This document shows positions 7,901 to 16,289 of a stretch of DNA of 33,186 nt, in pieces. Source of the stretch: Nonomuraea terrae (GTDB lineage Bacteria; Actinomycetota; Actinomycetes; Streptosporangiales; Streptosporangiaceae); the NCBI RefSeq assembly GCF_004348995.1, contig NZ_SMKQ01000086.1, positions 1-33,186 on the forward strand, written 5' to 3'. Every line of letters starts with the position of its first letter. Within the stretch, counting starts at the first letter, position 1. The notes beneath the pieces were generated by a model. The model made no database searches, had not been told where the DNA came from, and was given only the letters and a program-made list of their open reading frames with translations. The position numbers and the translations under genes were made by a program.

Positions 7901-8965
7901 GTGACAAACCGTGGGGCACCACCCAAGCGGTCGCGAAGAAGGGGCTGCTGTTCCGCAACCGCGACTACACCGGCTGGTGGATCGGGACGACGGTCTCGGA
8001 GTTCGGCACCGCGCTGTCCGTCGTCACCTGTCCGCTGCTCATCCTCGCGGTGACGGGATCGGCGGCGGGCGCGGGCGCCGTCGAGGCCGCCGTCGGCATC
8101 GGCGGCCTGGTCACGATGCTGATCGGCGGGGCGCTCGCCGACCGGTTCTCACGCCGGACGATCCTGCTCGCCGGGTCGCTGGTGCAGGCGGTGGCCGTGA
8201 GCACGGTCGTGGTCGCGGTGGCGACCGGCCACGTCAACCTCGTCCACATCGTCGCGGTCGGGCCGGTCCAGGGATCGGCCGGAGGGCTGGTCGGCGGGGC
8301 GGAGTTCGCCGCGCTGCGCCGCGTCGTCCCGCCGGAGCAACTGCCGACCGCCTTCGCCCAGCTGCAGGGCAGGACCATGGCGATCAGGCTGGCCGGACCG
8401 TCCGTCGGCGGCTTCCTGTTCGGCTTCGCGCGGTGGGTGCCGTTCCTGGGCGATGCCTCTCGTTCCTGGCGAGCACGATCGGCGTGCTGCTCATCCGGCG
8501 CCCGCTCGGCCCGGACGTCGACGAAGGCCGGCCGCGCGAATCGATGGTGGCGAGCATCGGCGCAGGGCTCCGGTTCATCTGGTCCTGGCGATGGCTTTCG
8601 CGCCGGTCGCGTGGATGGTCGGCGCGCTCCTCGCACTGATGATGTTCCTCATCGCGCCCATCAACGTCGTGCTGGGCAGCTACGAGACACGGATCATCCC
8701 GGCCGCCCTGGTGGGCCGGGTGTCGAGCGCCATCGACTTCGGCATCGGGTCGATCCGGCGGTTCGGCCCGCTCGCCGCCGGGTTCCTGGCGTCGCTCTTC
8801 AGCTCGGCGACGGCGATCGTCATCGTTGCCGGAGTCCTGGCCGCCATCGCGGCGAGCATGCACCTCGCCGACGGCCTGCGCGTGCTCGACCAGCCGATCG
8901 AGGAGGTCACGGCGGGTCAGCGGGGCGGCCCCGCCGCCACGTACGCGTCGATCTCGGCGAGGTAG
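7901..8965 (+). pseudogene. MFS transporter remnant with frameshifts and an internal deletion
   Basis: Three reading frames in succession encode consecutive parts of a drug-exporter-like MFS protein. The first (about 7942-8455) runs from LLFRNRDYTGWWIGT to FARWVPFLGD and contains the loop motif GGALADRFSRR. The second (about 8456-8580) continues with LSFLASTIGVLLIRRPLG to IGAGLRFIW. The third (about 8587-8965) picks up at MAFAPVAWMVGALLALMMFL and has no counterpart for TM7-TM9, so roughly 100 codons are missing. The 5' end also lacks an in-frame start: GTG 7901 is out of frame with the first segment. The 3' end overlaps the convergent deaminase gene by about 50 bases. It cannot make a working transporter unless the sequence contains assembly errors. 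Confidence 0.8.
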
Positions 8966-9930
8966 GCGTCCTTGAGGTGACGCGGCAGCCAGGCGATCTC
9001 GAAGGCGTTGCGTTCGAGATCGGCCAGCTCCTCGCGGGTGAGCTGGAGCGCGCCCTGCAGCGCCTCCAGGTTCTCCCGCACGTAGCCGGAGAAGTACGCC
9101 GGATCGTCGGAGTTGACCGTCACCCGCACGCCGAGGTCCATCAGCTTGCGGATGCCCTCGGCCTTCATGCCCTCGCTGACGTAGCCGTTGGAGATCGGGC
9201 AGCAGGTCAGCCCGAGACCGCGCTCCAGCACCGCCTCCACCAGCCGCAGGTCCTCCAGGAGGTTGACGCCGTGGTCGATCCGGTCGACGCCGATCTCCTC
9301 GATCGCCTGGCGGATGTGCTCGACCGTGTCGTCCTGGTCGATGTCGCAGTGCATGGTGAGCAGATAGCCCTCCTGCCTGGCCCGCTCGTAGACGGCGGCG
9401 AACTTGCGCGGCGGGTTGCCCTTCTCGTCGGAGTCGAGCCCCACGCCGGCGATCCACTCCTTGTACGGCAGCGACTCCAGCAGCGTCGCCATCGCGTACT
9501 CGGCCTGGAAGTCGCGCAGGAAGCACATGATGAGCTGGGCCCGCACGCCGAGCCGCGCGTCGGCGTCCAGCAGCGCCCGCCGCAGCCCGCGGATCACCAC
9601 GTCGAACGGCACCCCGCGCGAGGTGTGGGCCTGCGGGTCGAAGAAGATCTCGGCGTAGCGGACGTTCTGCTCGGCGGCCTTGCTCAGGTAGGCCATGGCC
9701 AGGTCGTAGAAATCGGGCTCGGTGCGCAGCACCCGCATGCCCTCGTAGTAGATCCTGAGGAACGACGGCAGACTGTCGAAGGTGTAGGCCGCGCGCATCT
9801 CCTCGACGCTCGCGTACGGCAGCTCCAAGCCGTTGCGCGCGGCCAGCTCGAACTTGAGCTCGGGCTCCAGGGTGCCCTCGATGTGCAGGTGGAGCTCTGC
9901 CTTGGGCAGCCCGGCGATGAAATCCCTCAC
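8917..9930 (-). CDS. Adenosine/adenine deaminase family metal-dependent aminohydrolase
   Basis: The 337-residue protein has the family fold markers HLHIEG at residues 14-19 (metal HxH), DRIDHG at 216-221 and NSDDP at 273-277 (metal Asp). The N-terminus, LPKAELHLHIEGTLEPEL, is closest to the adenine-deaminase-type branch of COG1816. At the position of the canonical HAGE tetrapeptide, whose Glu is the proton shuttle, this protein has H194-C-D-I. That suggests a divergent subfamily with a different substrate or acid/base residue. Candidates are adenosine, adenine, or 6-aminodeoxyfutalosine; Goble and colleagues assigned the last to COG1816 members from Streptomyces avermitilis and Acidothermus. 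GTG 9930 lies 10 nt after the menA stop, so the two are co-transcribed. Confidence 0.85.
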   Translation of the reverse strand: MRDFIAGLPKAELHLHIEGTLEPELKFELAARNGLELPYASVEEMRAAYTFDSLPSFLRIYYEGMRVLRTEPDFYDLAMAYLSKAAEQNVRYAEIFFDPQAHTSRGVPFDVVIRGLRRALLDADARLGVRAQLIMCFLRDFQAEYAMATLLESLPYKEWIAGVGLDSDEKGNPPRKFAAVYERARQEGYLLTMHCDIDQDDTVEHIRQAIEEIGVDRIDHGVNLLEDLRLVEAVLERGLGLTCCPISNGYVSEGMKAEGIRKLMDLGVRVTVNSDDPAYFSGYVRENLEALQGALQLTREELADLERNAFEIAWLPRHLKDAYLAEIDAYVAAGPPR

Positions 9931-9940
9931 CCGACCCAGA

Positions 9941-10816
9941 CTAGAAGACGAGCGAGAGCCCCACCGCGAAGAGCAGCCCGTAGGCCATCTGCAGCTTGCC
10001 CGTCTGCTGGAGCGCCGCGATCAGGGCGGGGCCCACGGCCTTGCTCAGCACCACCCGGATGGGGGAGATGGCCAGCGGCGCGGCGAGCAGCACCAGGGCC
10101 GCCCACGGCGTGATCGGGATCATCGCCAGCGCCACCACGAACGGCACGATCTGGCAGGCGACGTAGAGCCTGCGGGTGCGCTCGGCGCCGAGCGCCACGG
10201 CCAGCGTGCGCTTGCCCGTCTCGCCGTCGGTGCGGACGTCGCGCAGGTTGTTGACCACGAGCATCGAGCAGGAGAGCAGTCCGACGGGGATGGAGGCGAG
10301 CAGCGCCGCCCAGCTCAGCTGCTCGGTCTGCACGTACGTGGTGCCCACCACCGGGACGACTCCGAAGAACACGAAAACGGCCACCTCGCCCAGCCCGCGG
10401 TAGCCGTACGGGCGGCTGCCGCCGGTGTAAAACCAGGCGGCCGCGATGCACGCCGCGCCGACCAGCAGTATCCACCACGCCTGCGTCACGATCACCAAAA
10501 TGAGCCCGAGCACCGCCGCGACCCCGAAGGAGCCCAGCGCGGCCGTCAGCACCTGCCGCGGCGTCGCCGCCCGCGAGCCCACCAGCCGCATCGGGCCGAC
10601 CCGCTGGTCGTCGGTGCCACGGATGCCGTCGCTGTAGTCATTGGCGTAGTTGACGCCGATCTGCAGCGACAACGCTACGAGAAGGGCCAAAATCGCCCGC
10701 CACCATACGAATCCGCCTTCGCCGACGGCCACACCTGTGCCCACCATCACGGGCACGATGGCATTGGGCAGGGTACGCGGGCGGGCGCCCGCGATCCACT
10801 GGCCTGGGGTTGCCAT
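9941..10816 (-). CDS. menA: 1,4-dihydroxy-2-naphthoate polyprenyltransferase
   Basis: MenA attaches the polyprenyl side chain to dihydroxynaphthoate in the membrane to give demethylmenaquinone. The 291-residue UbiA-family protein begins WIAGARPRTLPNAIVPV, typical of MenA. It has the first Asp-rich motif NYANDYSDGIRGTD at residues 56-69 and the second in NNLRDVRTDGETGKRT, with about eight or nine hydrophobic helices. The start ATG is 23 nt after the GNAT gene stop and a GAGG precedes it. The downstream deaminase follows after 10 nt, so menA lies inside a leftward operon. Confidence 0.93.
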   Translation of the reverse strand: MATPGQWIAGARPRTLPNAIVPVMVGTGVAVGEGGFVWWRAILALLVALSLQIGVNYANDYSDGIRGTDDQRVGPMRLVGSRAATPRQVLTAALGSFGVAAVLGLILVIVTQAWWILLVGAACIAAAWFYTGGSRPYGYRGLGEVAVFVFFGVVPVVGTTYVQTEQLSWAALLASIPVGLLSCSMLVVNNLRDVRTDGETGKRTLAVALGAERTRRLYVACQIVPFVVALAMIPITPWAALVLLAAPLAISPIRVVLSKAVGPALIAALQQTGKLQMAYGLLFAVGLSLVF

Positions 10817-10839
10817 GTTGTCTACCTCAAGTCAACTGA

Positions 10840-11448
10840 TCAACTGATGTCGGTGGCGAGTCGGACCATTCGGATCGGGCGGCCCATGTCGAGGACGCGC
10901 TCGGCCATGTCCTCGCCCCAACCGGCCGACTCCAGGAAGCCGAGCACAGCGTAGTTGTCAGCGAAGACCCAGGTCACGATCTGCCGGAACCCATCTTCGC
11001 GCAGGTAGTCAACAGTGGCGTTGAGCAGGCGGCTGCCATGCCCCCGGCGGACGAAGTCGGGGTCGACGAGCAGCGTCAGCATCTCGGCCACCACACTGGG
11101 GTCGAGATCGGGATCTTCAGCGGGAGCGTGTGAGGCCAGGCCCACCACGCGTTCGCCGCCGCGGGGCGTCACCAGTGCGGCGCTGCCGCCCGCGCCGAGC
11201 GCGGGGAAGCCTTCGGTGTCGAGGATGGTCTCCACCGCCACCAGCACCCGGTGCCGGGGGCTGGGCGGGGCGACGATCGCCTCGTCCCACTGGCGCAGCC
11301 ACATCTTCTCGGCCGCCGGGCCTGTCATCTGCTCGAGTGGGCCCTCGGGGAGGAAGTCCCGGTAGCCGTAACGCCAGGCGCGGATCTGACAATTCGCCAC
11401 CTGAAGTACATCCTCGCGCCGGGCCGCCCGGACGCCTACGTCTGCCAT
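10840..11448 (-). CDS. GNAT family N-acetyltransferase
   Basis: The 202-residue protein begins ADVGVRAARREDVLQVANCQ, the usual first strand and helix of GNAT enzymes. The acetyl-CoA loop is RRGHGSRLLNATVDYL, followed by WVFADNYAVLGFLESAGW in the C-terminal half. I chose ATG 11448 over ATG 11484 because AAGGAG lies 9 nt upstream of it. It precedes menA by 23 nt and follows the CGNR gene by 44 nt, so it is part of the same leftward run. The substrate is unknown. Confidence 0.85.
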   Translation of the reverse strand: MADVGVRAARREDVLQVANCQIRAWRYGYRDFLPEGPLEQMTGPAAEKMWLRQWDEAIVAPPSPRHRVLVAVETILDTEGFPALGAGGSAALVTPRGGERVVGLASHAPAEDPDLDPSVVAEMLTLLVDPDFVRRGHGSRLLNATVDYLREDGFRQIVTWVFADNYAVLGFLESAGWGEDMAERVLDMGRPIRMVRLATDIS

Positions 11449-11492
11449 CTCGGCCCGCTCCTTCGCCTGCTGTCCATGCCACAAGGCACGAG

Positions 11493-12008
11493 TTACACCG
11501 TATCGGTGTTTGACCCTACGAGACGACGCGAACCCCGCTTCCTAGCCCGGTAAGCCCGTGTCTTGGTGCGGTTGCCGCATACCCGCATGGAACACCACGA
11601 GCGGGAACGGTTCTTCGACGAGTCGATGAACGCCCACTGGCATGTGCTGTCCGCGCACACCTTGAGACGGTCCCACGACGCCGACGCGGCCGCCGCGGCG
11701 ATCCGGGCCAGCCCGCCCGGCACACCTTCGCACGCGGGGACCAGCCCGGGCGCCTCGCCGGCCCGCACCGCGACGCGCAGGGGCAGCGCCGGGAGGTCGG
11801 CGGCCTCGCGTCTGAGCGCGGCCCTGAGCCCTTCGCGCAGGGCGTGGGCGGTGGTCAGGTCGTCGTCGGTGGCGCGGTCGCGCGGCCCGATCAGGTCTCG
11901 CTCGCGCAGCCACATGGCCAGCTCGGCGGGGGAGGACAGCTCGTCCGCCTGCGCCTCGACGTCGAAGGTGTTCACGAAGTCTCGTACGAGCTCCGCGGGG
12001 AACGGCAT
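11493..12008 (-). CDS. CGNR zinc-finger protein with ABATE domain, putative transcription factor
   Basis: The 171-residue protein has an N-terminal ABATE-type region starting FPAELVRDFVNTFD. Its C-terminal CGNR zinc finger has C118, C123, C139 and C144 as likely metal ligands, with the CGNR signature at 144-147 followed by a basic tail. Such proteins are thought to be stress-responsive DNA-binding regulators; I infer this from the family. No Shine-Dalgarno sequence is seen, and a TAGAGT box lies 6 nt before ATG. It follows the MocR gene by 28 nt, so it may also be read from that promoter. Confidence 0.85.
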   Translation of the reverse strand: MPFPAELVRDFVNTFDVEAQADELSSPAELAMWLRERDLIGPRDRATDDDLTTAHALREGLRAALRREAADLPALPLRVAVRAGEAPGLVPACEGVPGGLARIAAAAASASWDRLKVCADSTCQWAFIDSSKNRSRSWCSMRVCGNRTKTRAYRARKRGSRRLVGSNTDTV

Positions 12009-12014
12009 GCCGTC

Positions 12015-12020
12015 ACTCTA
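12015..12020 (-). promoter_or_regulatory. -10 box TAGAGT for the CGNR gene, leaderless
   Basis: On the minus strand TAGAGT is 6 nt from ATG 12008 in the short gap after the MocR gene stop, with no Shine-Dalgarno sequence. Confidence 0.5.
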
Positions 12021-12036
12021 CTGGGCCCGCCGCGCG

Positions 12037-13443
12037 TCAGTGATCGCCGGTCGCCTCCGTCACGGCCTCGGCCAGCCGCCGTACGCCCTCGTGCAGCTCG
12101 GCCAGGTGGGCGGCGGCCATGTGGGTGATGCGCAGATGGGGGCCGGGCGGCTCCGACGGGAAGTACAACCTGCCCGGGCTCACCAGGGCGCCCTTGCGCC
12201 GCGCGGCCTCCACCAGGGCGTTCTCCTCGACCTCGGCGGGCAGGCGTACCCACAGGTGCATGCCGCCGATGGGCAGCAGGTGGGGCTCGGCCTGCGGGAT
12301 GCGCTCGGCGAGCGCGGCGGCCAGCGCGTCGCGGCGGGCGCGGATCTCGGCGTGCACGGCCGCCAGGTGCCGCCGCCAGGCCGGCGTGCCGACGAACTCC
12401 AGCGCCGTCTCCTGCAACGGCCGCGCCACGAAGAACGACTCCACGAGCTGGCTCGCCCGCAGCCGGTGCGCGGCCGGCCCCCGGGCGATCACCGCCGCGA
12501 CCCGCATGCTCGGCGAAAGGATCTTGGTCAGCGAGACGACGTGCACCACGGTGCCGTGCGGGTCCATGGAGGCCAGCGAAGGGGGCGGCTGCTCGGTGAG
12601 GTAGCGGGCGTAGTCGTCCTCCACCACGAACGCGCCCGCCGCCCTGGCGACCTGCAGCACCTGCTCGCGGCGCTCCAGCGGCAGCGTGGCGCCCGTGGGG
12701 TTGTGCAGCGTGGGCTGGCAGAAGAACACCCGCGCCCCCGTGACGGCGAACGCCTCGGCCAGCAGGTCGGGACGTACGCCGTCGCGGTCCACCGGGACGG
12801 CCGTCGCCCGCAGCCCCGCCGCCCTGGCCGCCGCCAGCGCCCCCGGATAGGTGGGCGTCTCGACCAGCAGCGGCGTGCCCGGCGCCGCCAGCGCCCGGAA
12901 CGCGTGCGTCAGTGCCGCCTGCCCGCCGCTCACGATCAGCGCGTCGGCCGCCGTCACGTCGCCACCTGCCTGCGCCGCGAACCACCGCCGCAACTCCGGC
13001 AGCCCCGCCAGCGGCGGCATCGCCCAGGCTCCCGGACGGCGCACGGCCCGCGCCGCGGCGGCCGCGAGCTGCCGGTCTGGCCGCAGCCCCGGACGCAGGT
13101 AGCCGCCGGTCAGCGGCACCACCCCGTCGGGCTCCGCCTGCAGCAGGGTGGCGACCGACTCGTCGTCCACCACCCGGTCGCCCAGCGCGACCGTCTGCCA
13201 CGACAGGTCGGCGCCGCCGCGATCGGACCGCTGCCGCCGCGTCACGAAGACGCCGCTGCCGGGCCTGGCTACCACCCGGCCCTCGGCGGCGAGCTGGCCG
13301 ATCGCCCGTGACACGGTGACGGGGCTGACGTTGTGCCGACGCATGATCTCCCTGCTGGACGGCAGCCGCGCCCCCGCCCCGAGCCGGTCGGCCTCCTCGC
13401 GCAGGATCGCGGCGATATGGGCGATACTGCTATCGTTTTCCAT
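12037..13443 (-). CDS. MocR-type regulator (GntR wHTH fused to PLP aminotransferase fold)
   Basis: The 468-residue protein joins a winged helix (about residues 7-68, with LPSSREIMRRHNVSPVTVSR and RPGSGVFV) to a fold-type I aminotransferase domain (about 105-460). The PLP-binding lysine is K307 in SLTKILSPSMRVA. The NPTG motif is at 248-251 and EDDYAR at 275-280. MocR proteins use PLP or an aldimine as effector and usually control a neighbouring gene. Here that is the divergent EamA permease, whose ATG overlaps this gene's ATG in a shared CATG. A leaderless promoter is likely. A longer frame from 13560 exists but lies over the permease gene. Confidence 0.93.
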   Translation of the reverse strand: MENDSSIAHIAAILREEADRLGAGARLPSSREIMRRHNVSPVTVSRAIGQLAAEGRVVARPGSGVFVTRRQRSDRGGADLSWQTVALGDRVVDDESVATLLQAEPDGVVPLTGGYLRPGLRPDRQLAAAAARAVRRPGAWAMPPLAGLPELRRWFAAQAGGDVTAADALIVSGGQAALTHAFRALAAPGTPLLVETPTYPGALAAARAAGLRATAVPVDRDGVRPDLLAEAFAVTGARVFFCQPTLHNPTGATLPLERREQVLQVARAAGAFVVEDDYARYLTEQPPPSLASMDPHGTVVHVVSLTKILSPSMRVAAVIARGPAAHRLRASQLVESFFVARPLQETALEFVGTPAWRRHLAAVHAEIRARRDALAAALAERIPQAEPHLLPIGGMHLWVRLPAEVEENALVEAARRKGALVSPGRLYFPSEPPGPHLRITHMAAAHLAELHEGVRRLAEAVTEATGDH

Positions 13444-13459
13444 GAAGGTTGAGAATAGC
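13429..13459. promoter_or_regulatory. Divergent MocR/EamA promoter and putative operator
   Basis: The two divergent genes share a CATG at 13441-13444 that holds both start codons. On the minus strand TATTCT (complement of 13452-13457) lies 8 nt before the MocR ATG and is a good leaderless -10 box; it falls inside the permease reading frame. GCTAT at 13429-13433 and ATAGC at 13455-13459 are inverted half-sites flanking the starts and could be a MocR operator. No clear promoter for the permease is visible. Confidence 0.45.
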
Positions 13460-14356
13460 GCTACTGTCTCCGGGGGAGTAACGGTCCCGGTCGACCGACG
13501 GCGGGGGACGTTGCTGGCGTTCGTCGGGGTGCTGGCGTTCTCCGGGTCGTTTCCGGCCACCGTCTACGCGATGCGAGGCTTCGACCCGTGGCTGGTGGCG
13601 GTGGGCCGGGCGGCCGTGGCCGGAGCGCTCGCCCTGATCTGCCTGACAGCCGCCCGCCGGCCCCTTCTCCCGCCGAAGGGCCGGCGGACCGCCTACGCGC
13701 TGATCTCCGCCGGCGTCGTCTTCGGCTTCCCCGTCTTCAGCGGGCTGGCCCTGGACCTGGGCGCGAGCACGTCCCACGCCGCCGTCGTCACGGGACTGCT
13801 GCCCGCCGCCACGGCCGCCTGCGCCGTCCTCAGGGCGGGCGAGCGCCCCCGTCCCCTGTTCTGGGCAGCCTGTACGGCCGGCGCCCTCGCCATCACCGTC
13901 TTCACCCTCACCCGGCAGCAGGGCGAGGCGGCCTGGCCCGACCTCCTCCTCATGGGCGCCCTGCTGTCGGCGGCCGTCGGCTACACCGAAGGCGGACGCC
14001 TGGCGCGGCACACCCCCGGCTGGCAGGTCATCTCCCAGGCCCTCGTCCTCTCCCTCCCCGTCACCCTCCCGGTGACGGCCGTCCTGGCCCTGACCACCCC
14101 CGTCACCTTCACGTTCGACGCCGTGGCCGGGTTCGCGTACGCGGCGACCATCTCGATGTTCCTCGGTTTCTTCCCCTGGTACGCGGGCCTGGCCAGGGGC
14201 GGCATCGCCCGCGCCGGACAGACCCAGCTCACCCAGCCGCTCCTGACTCTCGTGTGGGCCTGGTTCCTGATGGGGGAGCGGTTCGGCCCCGCGACGGTGG
14301 CGGCGGCGCTGGCCGTACTCGTCTGCGTGGCCATCACCCAGCGTGCCCGTACTTGA
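13442..14356 (+). CDS. EamA (DMT superfamily) permease
   Basis: The 304-residue protein has about ten hydrophobic segments in two repeats typical of EamA/RhaT transporters. The second repeat ends in GGIARAGQTQLTQPLLTLVW, followed by the final helix. These permeases export or import small metabolites such as amino acids. Pairing with a divergent PLP-dependent regulator suggests an amine or amino-acid substrate, which is inference. ATG 13442 has no Shine-Dalgarno sequence. The coding frame continues to a hydrophobic start near residue 25, so a slightly later start is possible, but no ATG or GTG is available before the first helix. Confidence 0.9.
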   Translation: MKVENSATVSGGVTVPVDRRRGTLLAFVGVLAFSGSFPATVYAMRGFDPWLVAVGRAAVAGALALICLTAARRPLLPPKGRRTAYALISAGVVFGFPVFSGLALDLGASTSHAAVVTGLLPAATAACAVLRAGERPRPLFWAACTAGALAITVFTLTRQQGEAAWPDLLLMGALLSAAVGYTEGGRLARHTPGWQVISQALVLSLPVTLPVTAVLALTTPVTFTFDAVAGFAYAATISMFLGFFPWYAGLARGGIARAGQTQLTQPLLTLVWAWFLMGERFGPATVAAALAVLVCVAITQRART

Positions 14357-14401
14357 AAGCCGTGACGCCGCCCCGCAGGATGGGAGAGGAGGTGTCACAA
14401 C

Positions 14402-15424
14402 ATGGCGGACCTCACGATCCCAGAGGGCGGCTTCTGGCCCGCGCCGGAGATCCCGCAGCCCAACATCTATCCCATGGAATGGCGCGTCGAGACAGAGAAG
14501 CTCGCCGCCATCTACGAGAAGTCCAAGCGCATGGTCTGGAACCCGGCCGACCTGCCCTGGGACGGCCTGAACCCCGACGACTTCACGCGGGAGCAGCGCC
14601 TCGGCATCATGTACTGGTTCGCGGTGCTGGCGAACTTCGACGCGTCGGGGCCGGCGGTGTTCGCCCGCGCCACGATCCAGGCGTTCGAGAAGCACGAAGA
14701 GGACCCGGTCAGGAAGTGCTTCTTCTCCATCACCCGTGACGAGATGAACCACGAGGAGTGCTGCCAGCGCACCATCGCCAAGCTCTGGCCGGGCGGCCCC
14801 CTCGACTGGACCCCGTCCGACGACCTCGAAGCGGCCGCCCACAACAACATCGGCTGGCTCTACCACAACGGCGGCCGCTACTGGAACGGCTACAACTCGG
14901 CCGTCGGGAAATACAGCCTGCCGGTGTTGTTCACCAGCTTCATGATGGGCGAGATGGCCGCCTCCACCCTCTTCAGGGGCATGGCGTCGGGCACTCAGCA
15001 CCCGGTCTTCAGCGAGATGTTCCAGCGCATCGGCCGCGACGAATCCCGCCACCTGCAGATCTGCATGACCATTCTGGACAACGAGTGGCCGGGCCTCACC
15101 GACGAGACCCGCGGCCTCATCACCCGTCAGCTGCGGGCCGGGTTCGTCTTCCTCAGCATGATCCTCTGGGAGCCGCCGGAGGGCTTCTGGGAGCTGCCGC
15201 CGTACTTCCTGCACAACCACCGCGTCCTCATGGACCACGCGCGCGACGCGGGCCTCGGCGTGCTGTCGTACGACGAGCAGGCGGAGAACTGGCGGGTGGC
15301 CATGGCGCGCATCCGCGCGATCGTGGAACGGTGGGGGATCGCCTTCCCCGCCATTCCCGAGCTGGACCTGGAAGGGGTGGAGGTCGACTTCATCGATCCC
15401 GAGGACATCATCCCCGTCTTCTAG
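14402..15424 (+). CDS. Ferritin-like diiron-carboxylate protein of unknown function
   Basis: The 340-residue helical protein has two ExxH motifs, E114-M-N-H117 and E214-S-R-H217, plus E184 in MMGEMAAS. A helix just before them (FEKHEE, 95-100) can supply a further carboxylate. This is the ligand set of a di-iron centre in the ferritin/ribonucleotide-reductase R2/AurF superfamily, so an oxygen-activating oxidase or N-oxygenase is possible. I do not recognise the exact family. AGGAGG at 14387-14392, 9 nt before ATG, supports the start. It lies 45 nt after the permease gene and 11 nt before the ASCH gene, so these may be expressed together. Confidence 0.75.
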   Translation: MADLTIPEGGFWPAPEIPQPNIYPMEWRVETEKLAAIYEKSKRMVWNPADLPWDGLNPDDFTREQRLGIMYWFAVLANFDASGPAVFARATIQAFEKHEEDPVRKCFFSITRDEMNHEECCQRTIAKLWPGGPLDWTPSDDLEAAAHNNIGWLYHNGGRYWNGYNSAVGKYSLPVLFTSFMMGEMAASTLFRGMASGTQHPVFSEMFQRIGRDESRHLQICMTILDNEWPGLTDETRGLITRQLRAGFVFLSMILWEPPEGFWELPPYFLHNHRVLMDHARDAGLGVLSYDEQAENWRVAMARIRAIVERWGIAFPAIPELDLEGVEVDFIDPEDIIPVF

Positions 15425-15435
15425 GCTTGGTCACC

Positions 15436-15828
15436 ATGTGGCCGCGTATGGATGGGATCAGGGTCCTCGAACTGGGGACCCCCGGTGAGCTTCGCACCGA
15501 GCTGACCGAGCTGACGTTGTCGGGCGCCAAGACGGCCACGGCCGGGTTGCCGGCGCTCGACTACGACGCCGAGAGGGAGGCGGTTGAGCACGTGGGCGAG
15601 CGTCTCGTCCTCGTGGACGACTCGGGGATGCGCGCGGGTGAGGTCGAGGTCACGCGGGTGGAGCTGGTGCCGTTCGGGGAGGTGGGCTGGGAGTTCGCCC
15701 GGGCGGAGGGTGAGGGGTACACCTCTGTGGGGCACTGGCGGGAGTCGCACCGGCGGTACTGGGAGGGGCAGGGCTGCGAGGTGGGCGACGACACCACGAT
15801 CGTCTGCCTCTGGTTCCGTCTCGTGTGA
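15436..15828 (+). CDS. ASCH domain protein
   Basis: The 130-residue protein matches the small ASCH (ASC-1 homology) fold. LTLSGAKTATAGL near residues 28-40 is the usual GxKxxT strand-helix start. VLVDDSGMRAGEVEVTRVEL follows, and a late YTSVGHWRESHRRYW segment ends the domain. ASCH domains bind nucleic acid, and some bacterial members hydrolyse N4-acetylcytidine or act on RNA; the role here is unknown. No Shine-Dalgarno sequence is present. TAGGCT at 15422-15427, overlapping the previous stop, is 8 nt before ATG and could be a leaderless -10 box. ATG 15448 is an alternative start. Confidence 0.8.
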   Translation: MWPRMDGIRVLELGTPGELRTELTELTLSGAKTATAGLPALDYDAEREAVEHVGERLVLVDDSGMRAGEVEVTRVELVPFGEVGWEFARAEGEGYTSVGHWRESHRRYWEGQGCEVGDDTTIVCLWFRLV

Positions 15829-16064
15829 CGCCTGCTGATCGGACGGCATCCGCCATCGTCGCTCTTCATCCGGTACGCGTCTCGTCCAGGGCACGCTTCT
15901 CTGGGACGTATCTCCTCCGCACAGCCCTCCTTTGTTAGAGGCGTGTGGCTCGTCCGTGCCGCCGTTCGGGGCGTGGTTGTCCGGAACGTGTCGTTGTGGG
16001 GGAGACGTCTCGGCCGCGGGCATGCTGGTCTGGCACATGCCCGGCCTGTACGTGCTTTTCTCTC

Positions 16065-16250
16065 GTCGCCGCGGTCGACCGGTTGTTCTGCCGCGCCGAC
16101 CTGCTCAGCTCGCAGAACCACGTCAGCCCACTGCTCTGGCATGCTCGTTGGGAAGCGCACTCGACTACCCGCGGACGTTCGGCATCCGATGTTCCTTCTT
16201 CGAGCGGATGGGCGGCTACGACAGCGACGTGCTGTTCGAGAACCTGGTGA
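16065..16250 (+). pseudogene. Remnant of a family-2 glycosyltransferase
   Basis: One frame (16065-16165) encodes LFCRADLLSSQNHVSPLLWH and ARWEAH. A second frame (16151-16246) encodes SALDYPRTFGIRCSFF then ERMGGYDSDVLFENL. These two stretches are consecutive in a type of actinomycete GT2 protein, so a frameshift joins them. After FENL homology stops at unrelated sequence. Nothing recognisable lies at 15829-16064 upstream. Only about 60 codons survive. Confidence 0.6.
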
Positions 16251-16289
16251 GATGGGCTTGGTCCGATAATGCCCAGTCTGAGGCGTGTC

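Noticed and set aside
4717..7926. 1069-codon minus-strand open frame
   Set aside because: It spans the ends of pnp, the M16 peptidase gene, dapB and the GNAT gene in antisense; no protein family is visible.
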